A DNA stretch of 64,000 bases, taken from Yersinia massiliensis. Its GTDB lineage: Bacteria; Pseudomonadota; Gammaproteobacteria; Enterobacterales; Enterobacteriaceae. Made by a program: the position numbers and the translations under genes. Under the pieces are notes generated by a model that was given only the letters and a program-made list of their open reading frames with translations, was not told the origin of the DNA and made no database searches. The stretch covers positions 3,534,001 through 3,598,000 of the forward strand of contig NZ_CP028487.1 of assembly GCF_003048255.1 (NCBI RefSeq). The letters are read 5' to 3'. Below, in pieces: positions 50,841-57,896 of this stretch (the first letter of the stretch is position 1; each line of letters opens with the position of its first letter).

Positions 50841-52120
50841 GTAAATTTATCGTCTTGGTCATCGACAGTTTTGGCGTAGGCGCTATGCCAGATGTTGCTG
50901 ATGTTCGCCCACAAGATATTACCGCCAATACCTGCGCTCATATTTTGCAAACTTATCCCAATATGCGTTTACCTCAATTGGAAAAACTAGGGTTGCTAAA
51001 TGCCCTGCATATCGGCTCACCGGATTTTAACGACAGCATCATGCAAGACGATGAGCAGGCCAACTTTGGCGTGGCTTTATTGCAGCATGAAGGTGGCGAC
51101 ACTTTCATGGGCCATCAAGAAATCATGGGCACTTTACCGCGTTCGCCACTAAGCATGCCTTTCTCTACGGTAAAATCTCAGGTAGCGGATGCTCTAAGTC
51201 TGGCGGGATATCAAGTTGAACAGCGTAATGCGCCACATGATAACAGTGACCGACATGATAACAGTGACCTGCAATTCCTTTGGGTTAATGATGCCGTGGC
51301 GATTGGCGATAATCTTGAAGCAGATTTAGGGCAAGTTTTTAATGTTTGCGCTAATTTAGCCGCCATTGATTTTGAGCAGGTGGAAAAGATTGGCCAGATA
51401 GTCCGTCGCTGCGTGGCCGTAAACCGCGTGATTGCATACGGTGGACAACTGGCGAATAGCCAAGCGATAGTCAGTGCGGCACAAATCAAGCAGCAGCATT
51501 ATATTGGCATCAATAGCCCAAAATCGGGTGTTTACGACAATGGTTTTCAGGTTATCCATCTGGGCTATGGTGTCGATGCCGAAGTACAGGTTCCTTCCCA
51601 GCTTGAGAAAATCAATATCCCCACGGTCCTCGTTGGCAAAGTTGCAGATATCGTCGCGAATCCCGCAGGGCGTAACTACCAACGTTTAGTTGATTCCCAA
51701 ACTATTTTAGATATTACTCTGGCAGAAGTTCAACGTGCAGGGAGTGCCTTTATCTGCACCAATATTCAAGAAACTGATCTCGCCGGTCATGGGCAGGACG
51801 TTGAACGTTACGCCGAACGTCTGCAGTTGGTCGATAACATGCTAGGCAAGATAACAGAGGCGATGGTAGCCGGTGATTGTTTAGTCGTTATGGCTGATCA
51901 CGGTAATGACCCCACTATCGGTCACAGCAAACATACGCGAGAGCAAGTCCCCTTGTTGGTTTATCTTGCACAAGAAAAAAATTTACCGCAGCAAGCCATT
52001 CAACTGGGAATTCGAAAAACAATGTCAGATGTTGGCGCGACCGTCTGTGAGTTTTTCTCCGCACCCGCCCCACAAAATGGCCAATCATTTTGGCAGCAAC
52101 TGACCCGAACTCATCACTGA
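50837..52120 (+). CDS. yhfW: Phosphopentomutase-like protein YhfW
   Basis: 427-residue alkaline-phosphatase-superfamily protein resembling DeoB. The N-terminal metal and nucleophile region is [16 protein letters not shown], followed by [14 protein letters not shown] and the C-terminal metal site [27 protein letters not shown]. coli YhfW is an uncharacterised paralogue of phosphopentomutase. An in-frame 18-bp duplication inside (51235-51269) encodes HDNSD twice. It follows yhfX with a 4-bp overlap and a GGAGAGG ribosome site. Confidence 0.87.
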   Translation: MSKFIVLVIDSFGVGAMPDVADVRPQDITANTCAHILQTYPNMRLPQLEKLGLLNALHIGSPDFNDSIMQDDEQANFGVALLQHEGGDTFMGHQEIMGTLPRSPLSMPFSTVKSQVADALSLAGYQVEQRNAPHDNSDRHDNSDLQFLWVNDAVAIGDNLEADLGQVFNVCANLAAIDFEQVEKIGQIVRRCVAVNRVIAYGGQLANSQAIVSAAQIKQQHYIGINSPKSGVYDNGFQVIHLGYGVDAEVQVPSQLEKINIPTVLVGKVADIVANPAGRNYQRLVDSQTILDITLAEVQRAGSAFICTNIQETDLAGHGQDVERYAERLQLVDNMLGKITEAMVAGDCLVVMADHGNDPTIGHSKHTREQVPLLVYLAQEKNLPQQAIQLGIRKTMSDVGATVCEFFSAPAPQNGQSFWQQLTRTHH

Positions 52121-52155
52121 TGGAATAGCCTCAAACCTTCCACCGTTCATCTTAA

Positions 52156-52194
52156 AGAAAAACCCGCTAACTGACGTTCGCGGGTTTTTCTTTA
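52156..52194 (+). terminator. Terminator after yhfW
   Basis: AGAAAAACCCGC (52156-52167) pairs with GCGGGTTTTTCT (52180-52191), a strong stem with flanking A and T tracts. Confidence 0.9.
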
Positions 52195-52235
52195 TTCTGG
52201 CCTTGAAACGAGAAAATGAAAGGTGCATAATTATT

Positions 52236-52248
52236 GTTATATTATAAC
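52236..52248. promoter_or_regulatory. Zur box upstream of rpmE2
   Basis: GTTATATTATAAC is a perfect palindrome matching the enterobacterial Zur core GTTATAnTATAAC, 18 bp before the rpmE2 ATG. Zur with zinc would repress this operon; the rpmE2-rpmJ2 (ykgM-ykgO) pair is a known Zur target in Y. pestis. Confidence 0.9.
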
Positions 52249-52266
52249 ATAACAATTGGAGCGTTT

Positions 52267-52527
52267 ATGAAATCGGGTATTCATCCTAACTATCGGACTG
52301 TCGTTTTCCACGATACCAGTGCAGATACTTATTTCACTGTCGGTTCGACCATTGCGACAACTCGTACCATTGAACGTGATGGACAGACCTATCCGTATGT
52401 CACGCTGGATATTTCCTCAGCCTCGCATCCGTATTACACAGGAAAACAAAAAGAGTTCTCCAAAGAAGGAAGTACTGCGCGGTTCCAACAACGTTTTGGC
52501 CGCTTCCTCACTAAAAAAGCCAGCTAA
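52267..52527 (+). CDS. rpmE2: Ribosomal protein L31 type B (zinc-independent)
   Basis: 86-residue L31 paralogue (YkgM). It lacks the CxxC zinc ribbon of standard L31 and replaces it in ribosomes under zinc starvation, freeing zinc. It starts [20 protein letters not shown] and has the type-B segment [15 protein letters not shown]. The ATG at 52267 follows a TTGGAG site. An in-frame start at 52234 would place the Zur box inside the coding region and is rejected. Confidence 0.95.
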   Translation: MKSGIHPNYRTVVFHDTSADTYFTVGSTIATTRTIERDGQTYPYVTLDISSASHPYYTGKQKEFSKEGSTARFQQRFGRFLTKKAS

Positions 52528-52542
52528 ATTTGAGAGTTAATC

Positions 52543-52686
52543 ATGCAAGTATTGAGTTCATTACGTTCAGCAAAAAATCGTCACCCTGATTGCAAAATCG
52601 TTCGTCGCCGTGGTCGGGTGTATGTCATTTGTAAAAGTAATCCTCGCTTTAAAGCCGTTCAAGGTGGAACTCATAAGAAGCGTTAA
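52543..52686 (+). CDS. rpmJ2: Ribosomal protein L36 paralogue (zinc-independent)
   Basis: 47-residue L36 paralogue (YkgO) with [30 protein letters not shown] split by only two cysteines, so the four-ligand zinc site of standard L36 is absent. It begins 15 bp after rpmE2 with a GAG-type ribosome site. The two paralogues are co-expressed when zinc is scarce. Confidence 0.94.
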
Positions 52687-52712
52687 GACTGAGTTCGTTT
52701 TCACCGATAATA

Positions 52713-52743
52713 AAAAGCCCCGTTGCTGCCCAACGGGGTTTTT
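52713..52743. terminator. Shared terminator between rpmJ2 and the zinc importer operon
   Basis: AAAGCCCCGTTG pairs with CAACGGGGTTTTT over a short loop. It lies between convergent rpmJ2 and the substrate-binding protein gene and has T/A tracts on both sides. Confidence 0.88.
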
Positions 52744-52768
52744 GACGAAAATCGTATCGTTAATTCAA

Positions 52769-53647
52769 TTATTTCATGCTGCCCACAAGAGTATCCACAT
52801 TGTGCTTGAAAGCGTCGGCGTAAGTCGCGGCGGGTCCATTTGCTGGAGACAAAGCTTCAGGGTAGAGCTCCCCACCCGCTTTCGCGCCACTGGCAGTCGC
52901 AATCTGTTTAACTAAGCGTGGATCAGTTTGATTTTCAATAAAATAGGTTTTGATTTTCTCTTGCTTGATTTGGTTAATTAAAGCAGCCACACCGCTGGCA
53001 CTGGCTTCAGATTCCGTTGAGAACCCCACTGGTGACAAGAAGTTAACACCATACTCTTGGCTAAAATAGCCAAATGCATCATGGCTGGTTAGGACTTTTC
53101 GCTTCTCGGCAGGGATCGCGGCAAATTGTGCCTTCGCATAGGCATCTAATTTTTCTAGTTGCTGGATATATTCCCCGCCCCGTTTGCGGAAATAATCAGC
53201 ATCTTCTGGATCAGCAACAATTAATGCATTCATCACGTTATTGGCATACTTGATGCCATTCGCCATGCTATTCCATGCATGGGGATCAGTGACCATCTTA
53301 CCGTCCTCATCCAGTTTGCGGGTATCCACCCCCGTGGAAGTGATAACGACTTGGCCTTTATAGCCTGACGCACTGATCAACCGTTCCAACCACCCTTCTA
53401 GCCCCAGCCCACTGATAAACACGATATCCGCTTTAGATAACTGCCGGCTATTCTTCGGTGTCGGTTCGAAACCATGAGGATCACCATTTGGCCCGACTAA
53501 GGTAGTCACATTGACATGCTCCCCACCCACTTGCTGAACGATGTCCCCTAAAATAGAAAAACTGGCAACAACTTCAACGGTTTTCGCCATCGCCAGTGGG
53601 CTTGACAGTAGGGCAGCTACCGCCAAACTAATTGATAAACCCTTCAT
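52769..53647 (-). CDS. Zinc ABC transporter substrate-binding protein (ZnuA/TroA cluster)
   Basis: Periplasmic metal-binding protein of 292 residues with a signal peptide ending AMA-KTVEV. Likely ligands are H58 (GDPHGFEP), H123 (DPHAWNS), H189 (TSHDAFGYF) and acidic E264. The third histidine stands where manganese binders such as PsaA have Glu, which favours zinc. It lacks the His-rich loop of classical ZnuA, so it is a second, distinct importer. It is the last gene of the importer operon, and has a GGAGAG ribosome site. Confidence 0.88.
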   Translation of the reverse strand: MKGLSISLAVAALLSSPLAMAKTVEVVASFSILGDIVQQVGGEHVNVTTLVGPNGDPHGFEPTPKNSRQLSKADIVFISGLGLEGWLERLISASGYKGQVVITSTGVDTRKLDEDGKMVTDPHAWNSMANGIKYANNVMNALIVADPEDADYFRKRGGEYIQQLEKLDAYAKAQFAAIPAEKRKVLTSHDAFGYFSQEYGVNFLSPVGFSTESEASASGVAALINQIKQEKIKTYFIENQTDPRLVKQIATASGAKAGGELYPEALSPANGPAATYADAFKHNVDTLVGSMK

Positions 53648-53675
53648 TTCTCTCTCCTTTATTAACAGGCACTGC

Positions 53676-54533
53676 TTAACGACGTACAGTGGACAAAACA
53701 CCACCGCGCGTACCGAATAGAATCGACAAAAAGAAAATCAGGCTAGCGCTGAGTACAATCGCTGGACCCGCAGGAAGCGAGGCGTAATAAGACCACAGTA
53801 GGCCAACGATACTGGCGACCATGCCGATCACCATGGCGATAGCCAATGTATGTGGTAAATTTTTGGCCCAAAAGCGAGCGCTCGCAGCTGGGAGCATCAT
53901 TAACCCGACCGACATAAGCGTTCCGAGGATCTGAAAACCAGCCACTAGGTTGAGCACCACCAATGACAAGAACAGTGCATGAACCAGCATCAACCAACGC
54001 CCCATGCTGACTCGCAGAAAGACAGGATCAAAAGACTCAACCACGAGTGCACGATAAATCGCTGCTAATGCCAACATCGAAAATGTCGTTATCACGCCCA
54101 CCATCGTCATGGCATGAATATCTACCGCTAAAATTGAACCGAATAGCACATGGAGCAGATCCATGCTCGAACCTCGTAGCGATACCAGCGTGACCCCTAA
54201 CGCTAATGACCCCAGATAAAAACCGGCAAAACTGGCATCTTCTTTTAATGGCGTTCGACGGCTGACCCACCCCGACATCACCGCAACCGCTAATCCCGCG
54301 ATAAAACCGCCAACCCCCATTGCAACCAGTGACATGCCAGAAATTAAGTAACCAATAGCCGCGCCCGGTAGTACGGCGTGAGATAGCGCATCGCCAACTA
54401 AACTCATTCGCCGCAATAATAAGAAAACACCTAAAGGCGCAGAACTGAGTGAAAGGGCCAAACATGCCACTAATGCTCGGCGCATAAATCCAAAATCCAT
54501 AAAGGGATCAATAAGTAGATGGATTAATGTCAT
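53676..54533 (-). CDS. Zinc ABC transporter permease (ZnuB-like)
   Basis: Inner-membrane permease of 285 residues with about eight or nine helices and the ABC-3 family segment LGVFLLLRRMSLVGDALSHAVLPG. The ATG at 54533 overlaps the ATPase stop (ATGA). Its distal end is 28 bp from the substrate-binding protein gene. It should carry zinc released by the binding protein into the cytoplasm. Confidence 0.92.
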   Translation of the reverse strand: MTLIHLLIDPFMDFGFMRRALVACLALSLSSAPLGVFLLLRRMSLVGDALSHAVLPGAAIGYLISGMSLVAMGVGGFIAGLAVAVMSGWVSRRTPLKEDASFAGFYLGSLALGVTLVSLRGSSMDLLHVLFGSILAVDIHAMTMVGVITTFSMLALAAIYRALVVESFDPVFLRVSMGRWLMLVHALFLSLVVLNLVAGFQILGTLMSVGLMMLPAASARFWAKNLPHTLAIAMVIGMVASIVGLLWSYYASLPAGPAIVLSASLIFFLSILFGTRGGVLSTVRR

Positions 54534-55267
54534 ACGTTGATCACTTTCGAGGAGTTGGGCTGCTGAGTCACGGAAGAGAGTGCACAAGTGTCACTGTGCG
54601 AGCGATGCAATTCGATTAAAACCTGCTCAGAATGCTGCCAGCGATATCCCTGAGGAGTCAGCCAAAGCGCTTGGGGGAAATGTTCAGCCACCATAGACAT
54701 ATCGTGCAAAACGGCAATAACGGTTCTCCCCTCTTGATGTAGCTGATGGATGACCTTAAGAAGAAGTTGTACCGTTTGGGTGTCGATACCGGTAAAAGGC
54801 TCATCCAACAAAATCAACGGGGCCTGCTGTACCCATAGACGAGCGAACAACACTCGTTGCAACTGACCACCGGAAAGTTCCCCGACAGGATGACGGACCC
54901 TATCCTGCATACCGACCAAGCTGAGTGCTTGCTTTATTCGCTCACGTGATGCGCGATTAATCCCACCTAGTAACCCACTTTGCGGCCAACACCCCATAGC
55001 AACCACATCTTGCACGATCATCGGGAACTGCTTATCGATTTCAACTTGCTGAGGAAGATAGGCCATTTGAGCCGGTGACCCAGCAGTAAAAACGATTTTT
55101 CCTGCCACCAGCGGCTGTAAACCAGCCAGCGTTTTGAGCAATGTAGATTTACCCGCTCCATTTGCACCAATGATAGCGGTGAGTGAACCTGCGGAAAAAC
55201 AGCCATCAATGGGTGCGGTAATGGCATTGCGCTCATAACCAATTTCAGCCTTATTTAAATTAATCAT
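54530..55267 (-). CDS. Zinc ABC transporter ATP-binding protein (ZnuC-like)
   Basis: 245-residue ATPase: Walker A GANGAGKST, signature LSGGQLQRVLFARLW, Walker B LILLDEPFTGID and the H-loop AVLHD. I take the ATG at 55267, which matches the usual opening of these ATPases and forms an ATGA overlap with the stop of a 48-residue ORF upstream. An in-frame GTG at 55366 would extend through that ORF and is less likely. No strong ribosome site precedes the ATG, which fits translational coupling. Confidence 0.9.
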   Translation of the reverse strand: MINLNKAEIGYERNAITAPIDGCFSAGSLTAIIGANGAGKSTLLKTLAGLQPLVAGKIVFTAGSPAQMAYLPQQVEIDKQFPMIVQDVVAMGCWPQSGLLGGINRASRERIKQALSLVGMQDRVRHPVGELSGGQLQRVLFARLWVQQAPLILLDEPFTGIDTQTVQLLLKVIHQLHQEGRTVIAVLHDMSMVAEHFPQALWLTPQGYRWQHSEQVLIELHRSHSDTCALSSVTQQPNSSKVINV

Positions 55268-55410
55268 GGTAATGCATTCGCCCAATAAATCGCACACCAC
55301 AGTAATGAGCAAAGCACTACTGCCCCGCAGATTCGCTGTAAGGATGAGAGCGAGAACAATGTCCACTCAGGAAAAAGATTTAATCGAGCAAAAAAAGTAT
55401 GTTTATTCAT
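55264..55410 (-). CDS. Small putative membrane protein heading the zinc importer operon
   Basis: 48-residue ORF, MNKHTFFARLNLFPEWTLFS followed by a hydrophobic C-terminal helix (about residues 26-43) and NALP. Its stop overlaps the importer ATPase start (ATGA), and a Zur-like box lies 24 bp upstream of its ATG. I do not recognise a family. The clean ATGA overlap and position as the first gene of a zinc operon support a real, coupled gene, perhaps a leader or small partner subunit. No strong ribosome site is visible. Confidence 0.55.
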   Translation of the reverse strand: MNKHTFFARLNLFPEWTLFSLSSLQRICGAVVLCSLLWCAIYWANALP

Positions 55411-55433
55411 GTTAATAAGCGACACCAGATAAT

Positions 55434-55446
55434 GATACATTATAAC
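55434..55446. promoter_or_regulatory. Zur-like box upstream of the zinc importer operon
   Basis: GATACATTATAAC differs from the Zur core GTTATAnTATAAC at two positions and is flanked by AT and AT extending the dyad. It lies just ahead of the leftward importer operon, suggesting zinc repression shared with rpmE2-rpmJ2. Confidence 0.7.
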
Positions 55447-56025
55447 ATCACATGTCATTGTGAATTTCAAGGCAACATCGATGAATAATCAGTACCAAAA
55501 ACAATGAGTCTTACCGCTTGGTTTGATTCATGCTGATCAACCGGCGGAAAGAAAGCTTCTGAGGATCGGAAAGCGGGAAGGAATTACATCATCAGTTACA
55601 CTAAATGAAGTTTTCTTTACTGATACTTAACTGGCAGAATTGGGCTTGAATTTGCTACTCTTGCGTCGGATTGACTGCCAAGACGCTCAAAATGATGGAT
55701 AAGACTAATGACGCCATAGAAACCAAGCCATGCAGTGGCCCTTTAGCTTGATAAAACTCGCAAAGCATTCTAAATTAATAGTCTATTGCGACATCAATAC
55801 TCTGTAATAAGCCCCAATATGAGAAACTCTCTGTCAAGATTGTTATTTTATTGGCAAATAGTGTTATTGACAGATTAGGGTCAAATTATTTCAAAGCATG
55901 TAGAGGCTCAACATTGGTTGAAAAACCTCATTAAATTTGAAATTTTTCATTCAAATCATGAAAATAGTTGAAAACATCCCCTTTCATCGCACTTTTTGCC
56001 ACAATGCTCATGCAATAATAAATTA
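55447..56025. other. Intergenic region with one possible small ORF
   Basis: No established gene is visible in this 579-bp stretch. On the minus strand an ATG at 55768 opens a 37-codon frame (MLCEFYQAKGPLHG, then a hydrophobic stretch, stop at 55655) with one possible membrane helix. It has no clear ribosome site. The rest is AT-rich and presumably includes the promoter of the next rightward gene. Confidence 0.4.
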
Positions 56026-56406
56026 ATGTCATTAACAATAAGCGGGCAATTAATGAACAATGAAATAGCTGGTGACTTCTCATCAGGTGGTTATTCGATT
56101 TCATTACTCAAGTGTGTTATCAGCAATAATATCTCTGACATTGAAGGAAGTTTAGTTTCCGGCTTAATGTATTATTCGGAAAATGCCAGATACACAGCCG
56201 GCTCATTAGAGGTTCTGGATATTTACCCTTTAGAAGGAGACCGATATTCAATGAGTTACCGCTATCAGTGGCATATTTTCAACCCCTGTTTGGATATCAA
56301 CACTCAAGAATCCCTAACAAATGCTGTAACATTTATTGTACATCCAGAAAAAATCATCTTTGATATAATTAACAATGACCGACCTTCCACTGCTGATGAA
56401 TTGTAA
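56026..56406 (+). CDS. Hypothetical protein
   Basis: 126-residue protein I do not recognise. It opens MSLTISGQLMNNEIAGDF, contains ISDIEGSLVSGLMYYSENARY and ends DRPSTADEL. It has no signal peptide or membrane segment and is acidic. The start is uncertain: an ATG at 56053 also fits and neither has a good ribosome site. It is AT-rich like other accessory genes here, and sits between the zinc importer and ymoBA. Function unknown. Confidence 0.55.
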   Translation: MSLTISGQLMNNEIAGDFSSGGYSISLLKCVISNNISDIEGSLVSGLMYYSENARYTAGSLEVLDIYPLEGDRYSMSYRYQWHIFNPCLDINTQESLTNAVTFIVHPEKIIFDIINNDRPSTADEL

Positions 56407-56564
56407 GATTAAGTAATAAAGTTTCGCGGTAAACGAGGAAATGATTTATATTCATAGAAAGGCAAGCTTATTTACGTTAACGATAAGCTTCATCATTTAT
56501 ATGACAATCAATCTGCTCACATTGTGTTATCAACACCGAATAAAGACTTTACGGAGGGGATGAT

Positions 56565-56933
56565 ATGGATGAGTACTCGCCAAAAAGGCATGATATTGCC
56601 CAACTGAAGTTTCTCTGTGAGAGTTTGTATGATGAAGGTATTGCTACGCTCGGCGATAGCCATCATGGGTGGGTGAACGACCCCACAGCAGCTGTCAATC
56701 TGCAACTTAATGATTTGATCGAGCATATAGCTTCATTTGTGATGAGTTTTAAAATAAAATACCCAGACGACGGCGACCTATCAGAGCTAGTGGAAGAATA
56801 TTTAGACGATACTTATACTCTGTTTAGTAGTTACGGGATCAACGATCCCGAATTGCGTCGCTGGCAAAAAACTAAAGAGCGTTTATTCAGACTTTTCTCA
56901 GGGGAATACATCTGTACGCTGATGAAAAGTTAA
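56565..56933 (+). CDS. ymoB: YmoB/TomB, antidote partner of YmoA/Hha
   Basis: 122-residue acidic protein starting [20 protein letters not shown]. It matches TomB (YbaJ) of E. coli and YmoB of Yersinia. TomB/YmoB neutralises or modulates the Hha/YmoA partner encoded 47 bp downstream, and in E. coli the pair affects biofilm and conjugation. A GGAGGGG site lies just upstream of the ATG. Confidence 0.94.
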   Translation: MDEYSPKRHDIAQLKFLCESLYDEGIATLGDSHHGWVNDPTAAVNLQLNDLIEHIASFVMSFKIKYPDDGDLSELVEEYLDDTYTLFSSYGINDPELRRWQKTKERLFRLFSGEYICTLMKS

Positions 56934-56980
56934 GAGATAGTTTTCCTATATTAATTTGTATATCGAGAAGAAAAATCACC

Positions 56981-57184
56981 ATGACTAAAACTGACTACCT
57001 GATGCGTTTAAGAAAGTGTACGACTATTGACACGCTTGAGCGTGTAATTGAAAAAAATAAATATGAACTTTCTGACGATGAGTTGGAGTTATTCTACTCA
57101 GCAGCCGATCATCGCTTAGCTGAGCTCACAATGAATAAGCTTTATGATAAAATTCCACCTACAGTTTGGCAGCATGTAAAATAG
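56981..57184 (+). CDS. ymoA: Thermo-modulating regulator YmoA (Hha family)
   Basis: 67-residue Hha-family protein. From [17 protein letters not shown] to PPTVWQHVK it reads as Yersinia YmoA. YmoA binds H-NS and represses virulence genes such as the type III secretion and yst genes at low temperature; Lon/ClpXP degrade it at 37 degrees. It is downstream of ymoB in one operon. This gene is the strongest single pointer to Yersinia. Confidence 0.97.
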   Translation: MTKTDYLMRLRKCTTIDTLERVIEKNKYELSDDELELFYSAADHRLAELTMNKLYDKIPPTVWQHVK

Positions 57185-57218
57185 TCCGCTTAACGCTGGT
57201 CAAGGCACAACAACGTTG

Positions 57219-57243
57219 AGCCGATAACCGCTATCGGCTTCAA
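57219..57243 (+). terminator. Possible terminator after ymoA
   Basis: AGCCGATA (57219-57226) pairs with TATCGGCT (57232-57239), with only a weak T tract after it. Confidence 0.5.
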
Positions 57244-57845
57244 TGCACTAGGTGATTTGTATGTGTATTAATTTAAGATAAATGCCCTAAATAAGATGTA
57301 AATATTGAAGGCGTAGTATGTTATCGCGTTAGCGCTACTAGTAATTAGATTAAATTCTGTGATTTATCAGGCTGATGTCAAAAAATCCAGCCCAAATGAT
57401 TTAACACTCTATTTATAAAAATTTTGCCTAGCTGCTATTTATTCTAAGATATTATTACTCATATGTTAGATTTACTGTGCTATTAAAAATTTTATTTCCA
57501 TATTGAATAAGATAAATCTTATTTTAATGCTCAACTTTTAGTCTATCAACGATATCAAACAGATGAATAAAATGACTGAAATAGCATGCTATCGAAGGGC
57601 TAGAGACCCGGATATACTCAATAAGATTTAGCGGGGCACATCTTAAAATGGTGTATCAAAACACCCTATATCCTCACTCGTGTGTTAACCATACAAGCAC
57701 GCATTGATGCGTATAGCTTAGCAGTCCCATGTGTTAATCACTGGCTATGACCTTGTTGTCAGATGAGTGTTGAAACAGAGTATCCAATGGCCCAATAAAT
57801 CCTAGACCATTATCAGTAGAAGCTGTTTTATCGAAGTGTAAAAGT

Positions 57846-57870
57846 CAAAACCGGGCTTAATTGCCCGGTC
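57846..57870 (-). terminator. Terminator after the autotransporter gene
   Basis: On the minus strand ACCGGGC and GCCCGGT (57850-57869) form a stem with a six-base loop, followed by TTTTGACTTT. Confidence 0.82.
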
Positions 57871-57896
57871 TGGTTATTGACAATTTTTAGTCAAAA

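Larger units (their letters stand above)
57185..57896. other. Intergenic region between ymoA and the autotransporter gene
   Basis: 712 bp with no supported gene. A stem AGCCGATA/TATCGGCT (57219-57239) just after ymoA may end its transcript. A stronger hairpin at 57850-57869 ends the convergent autotransporter gene. The middle is AT-rich, with stops in all frames, and I see no known RNA. Confidence 0.6.

Noticed and set aside
55268..55366. Longer form of the zinc importer ATPase starting at GTG 55366
   Set aside because: The extension has no ATPase similarity and would run over the small ORF that has a clean ATGA junction with the ATG at 55267.
57560..57840. Possible decayed transposase or gene remnant between ymoA and the autotransporter
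   Set aside because: Short coding-like stretches appear in several frames but none resembles a family I can name, so I left it as non-coding.
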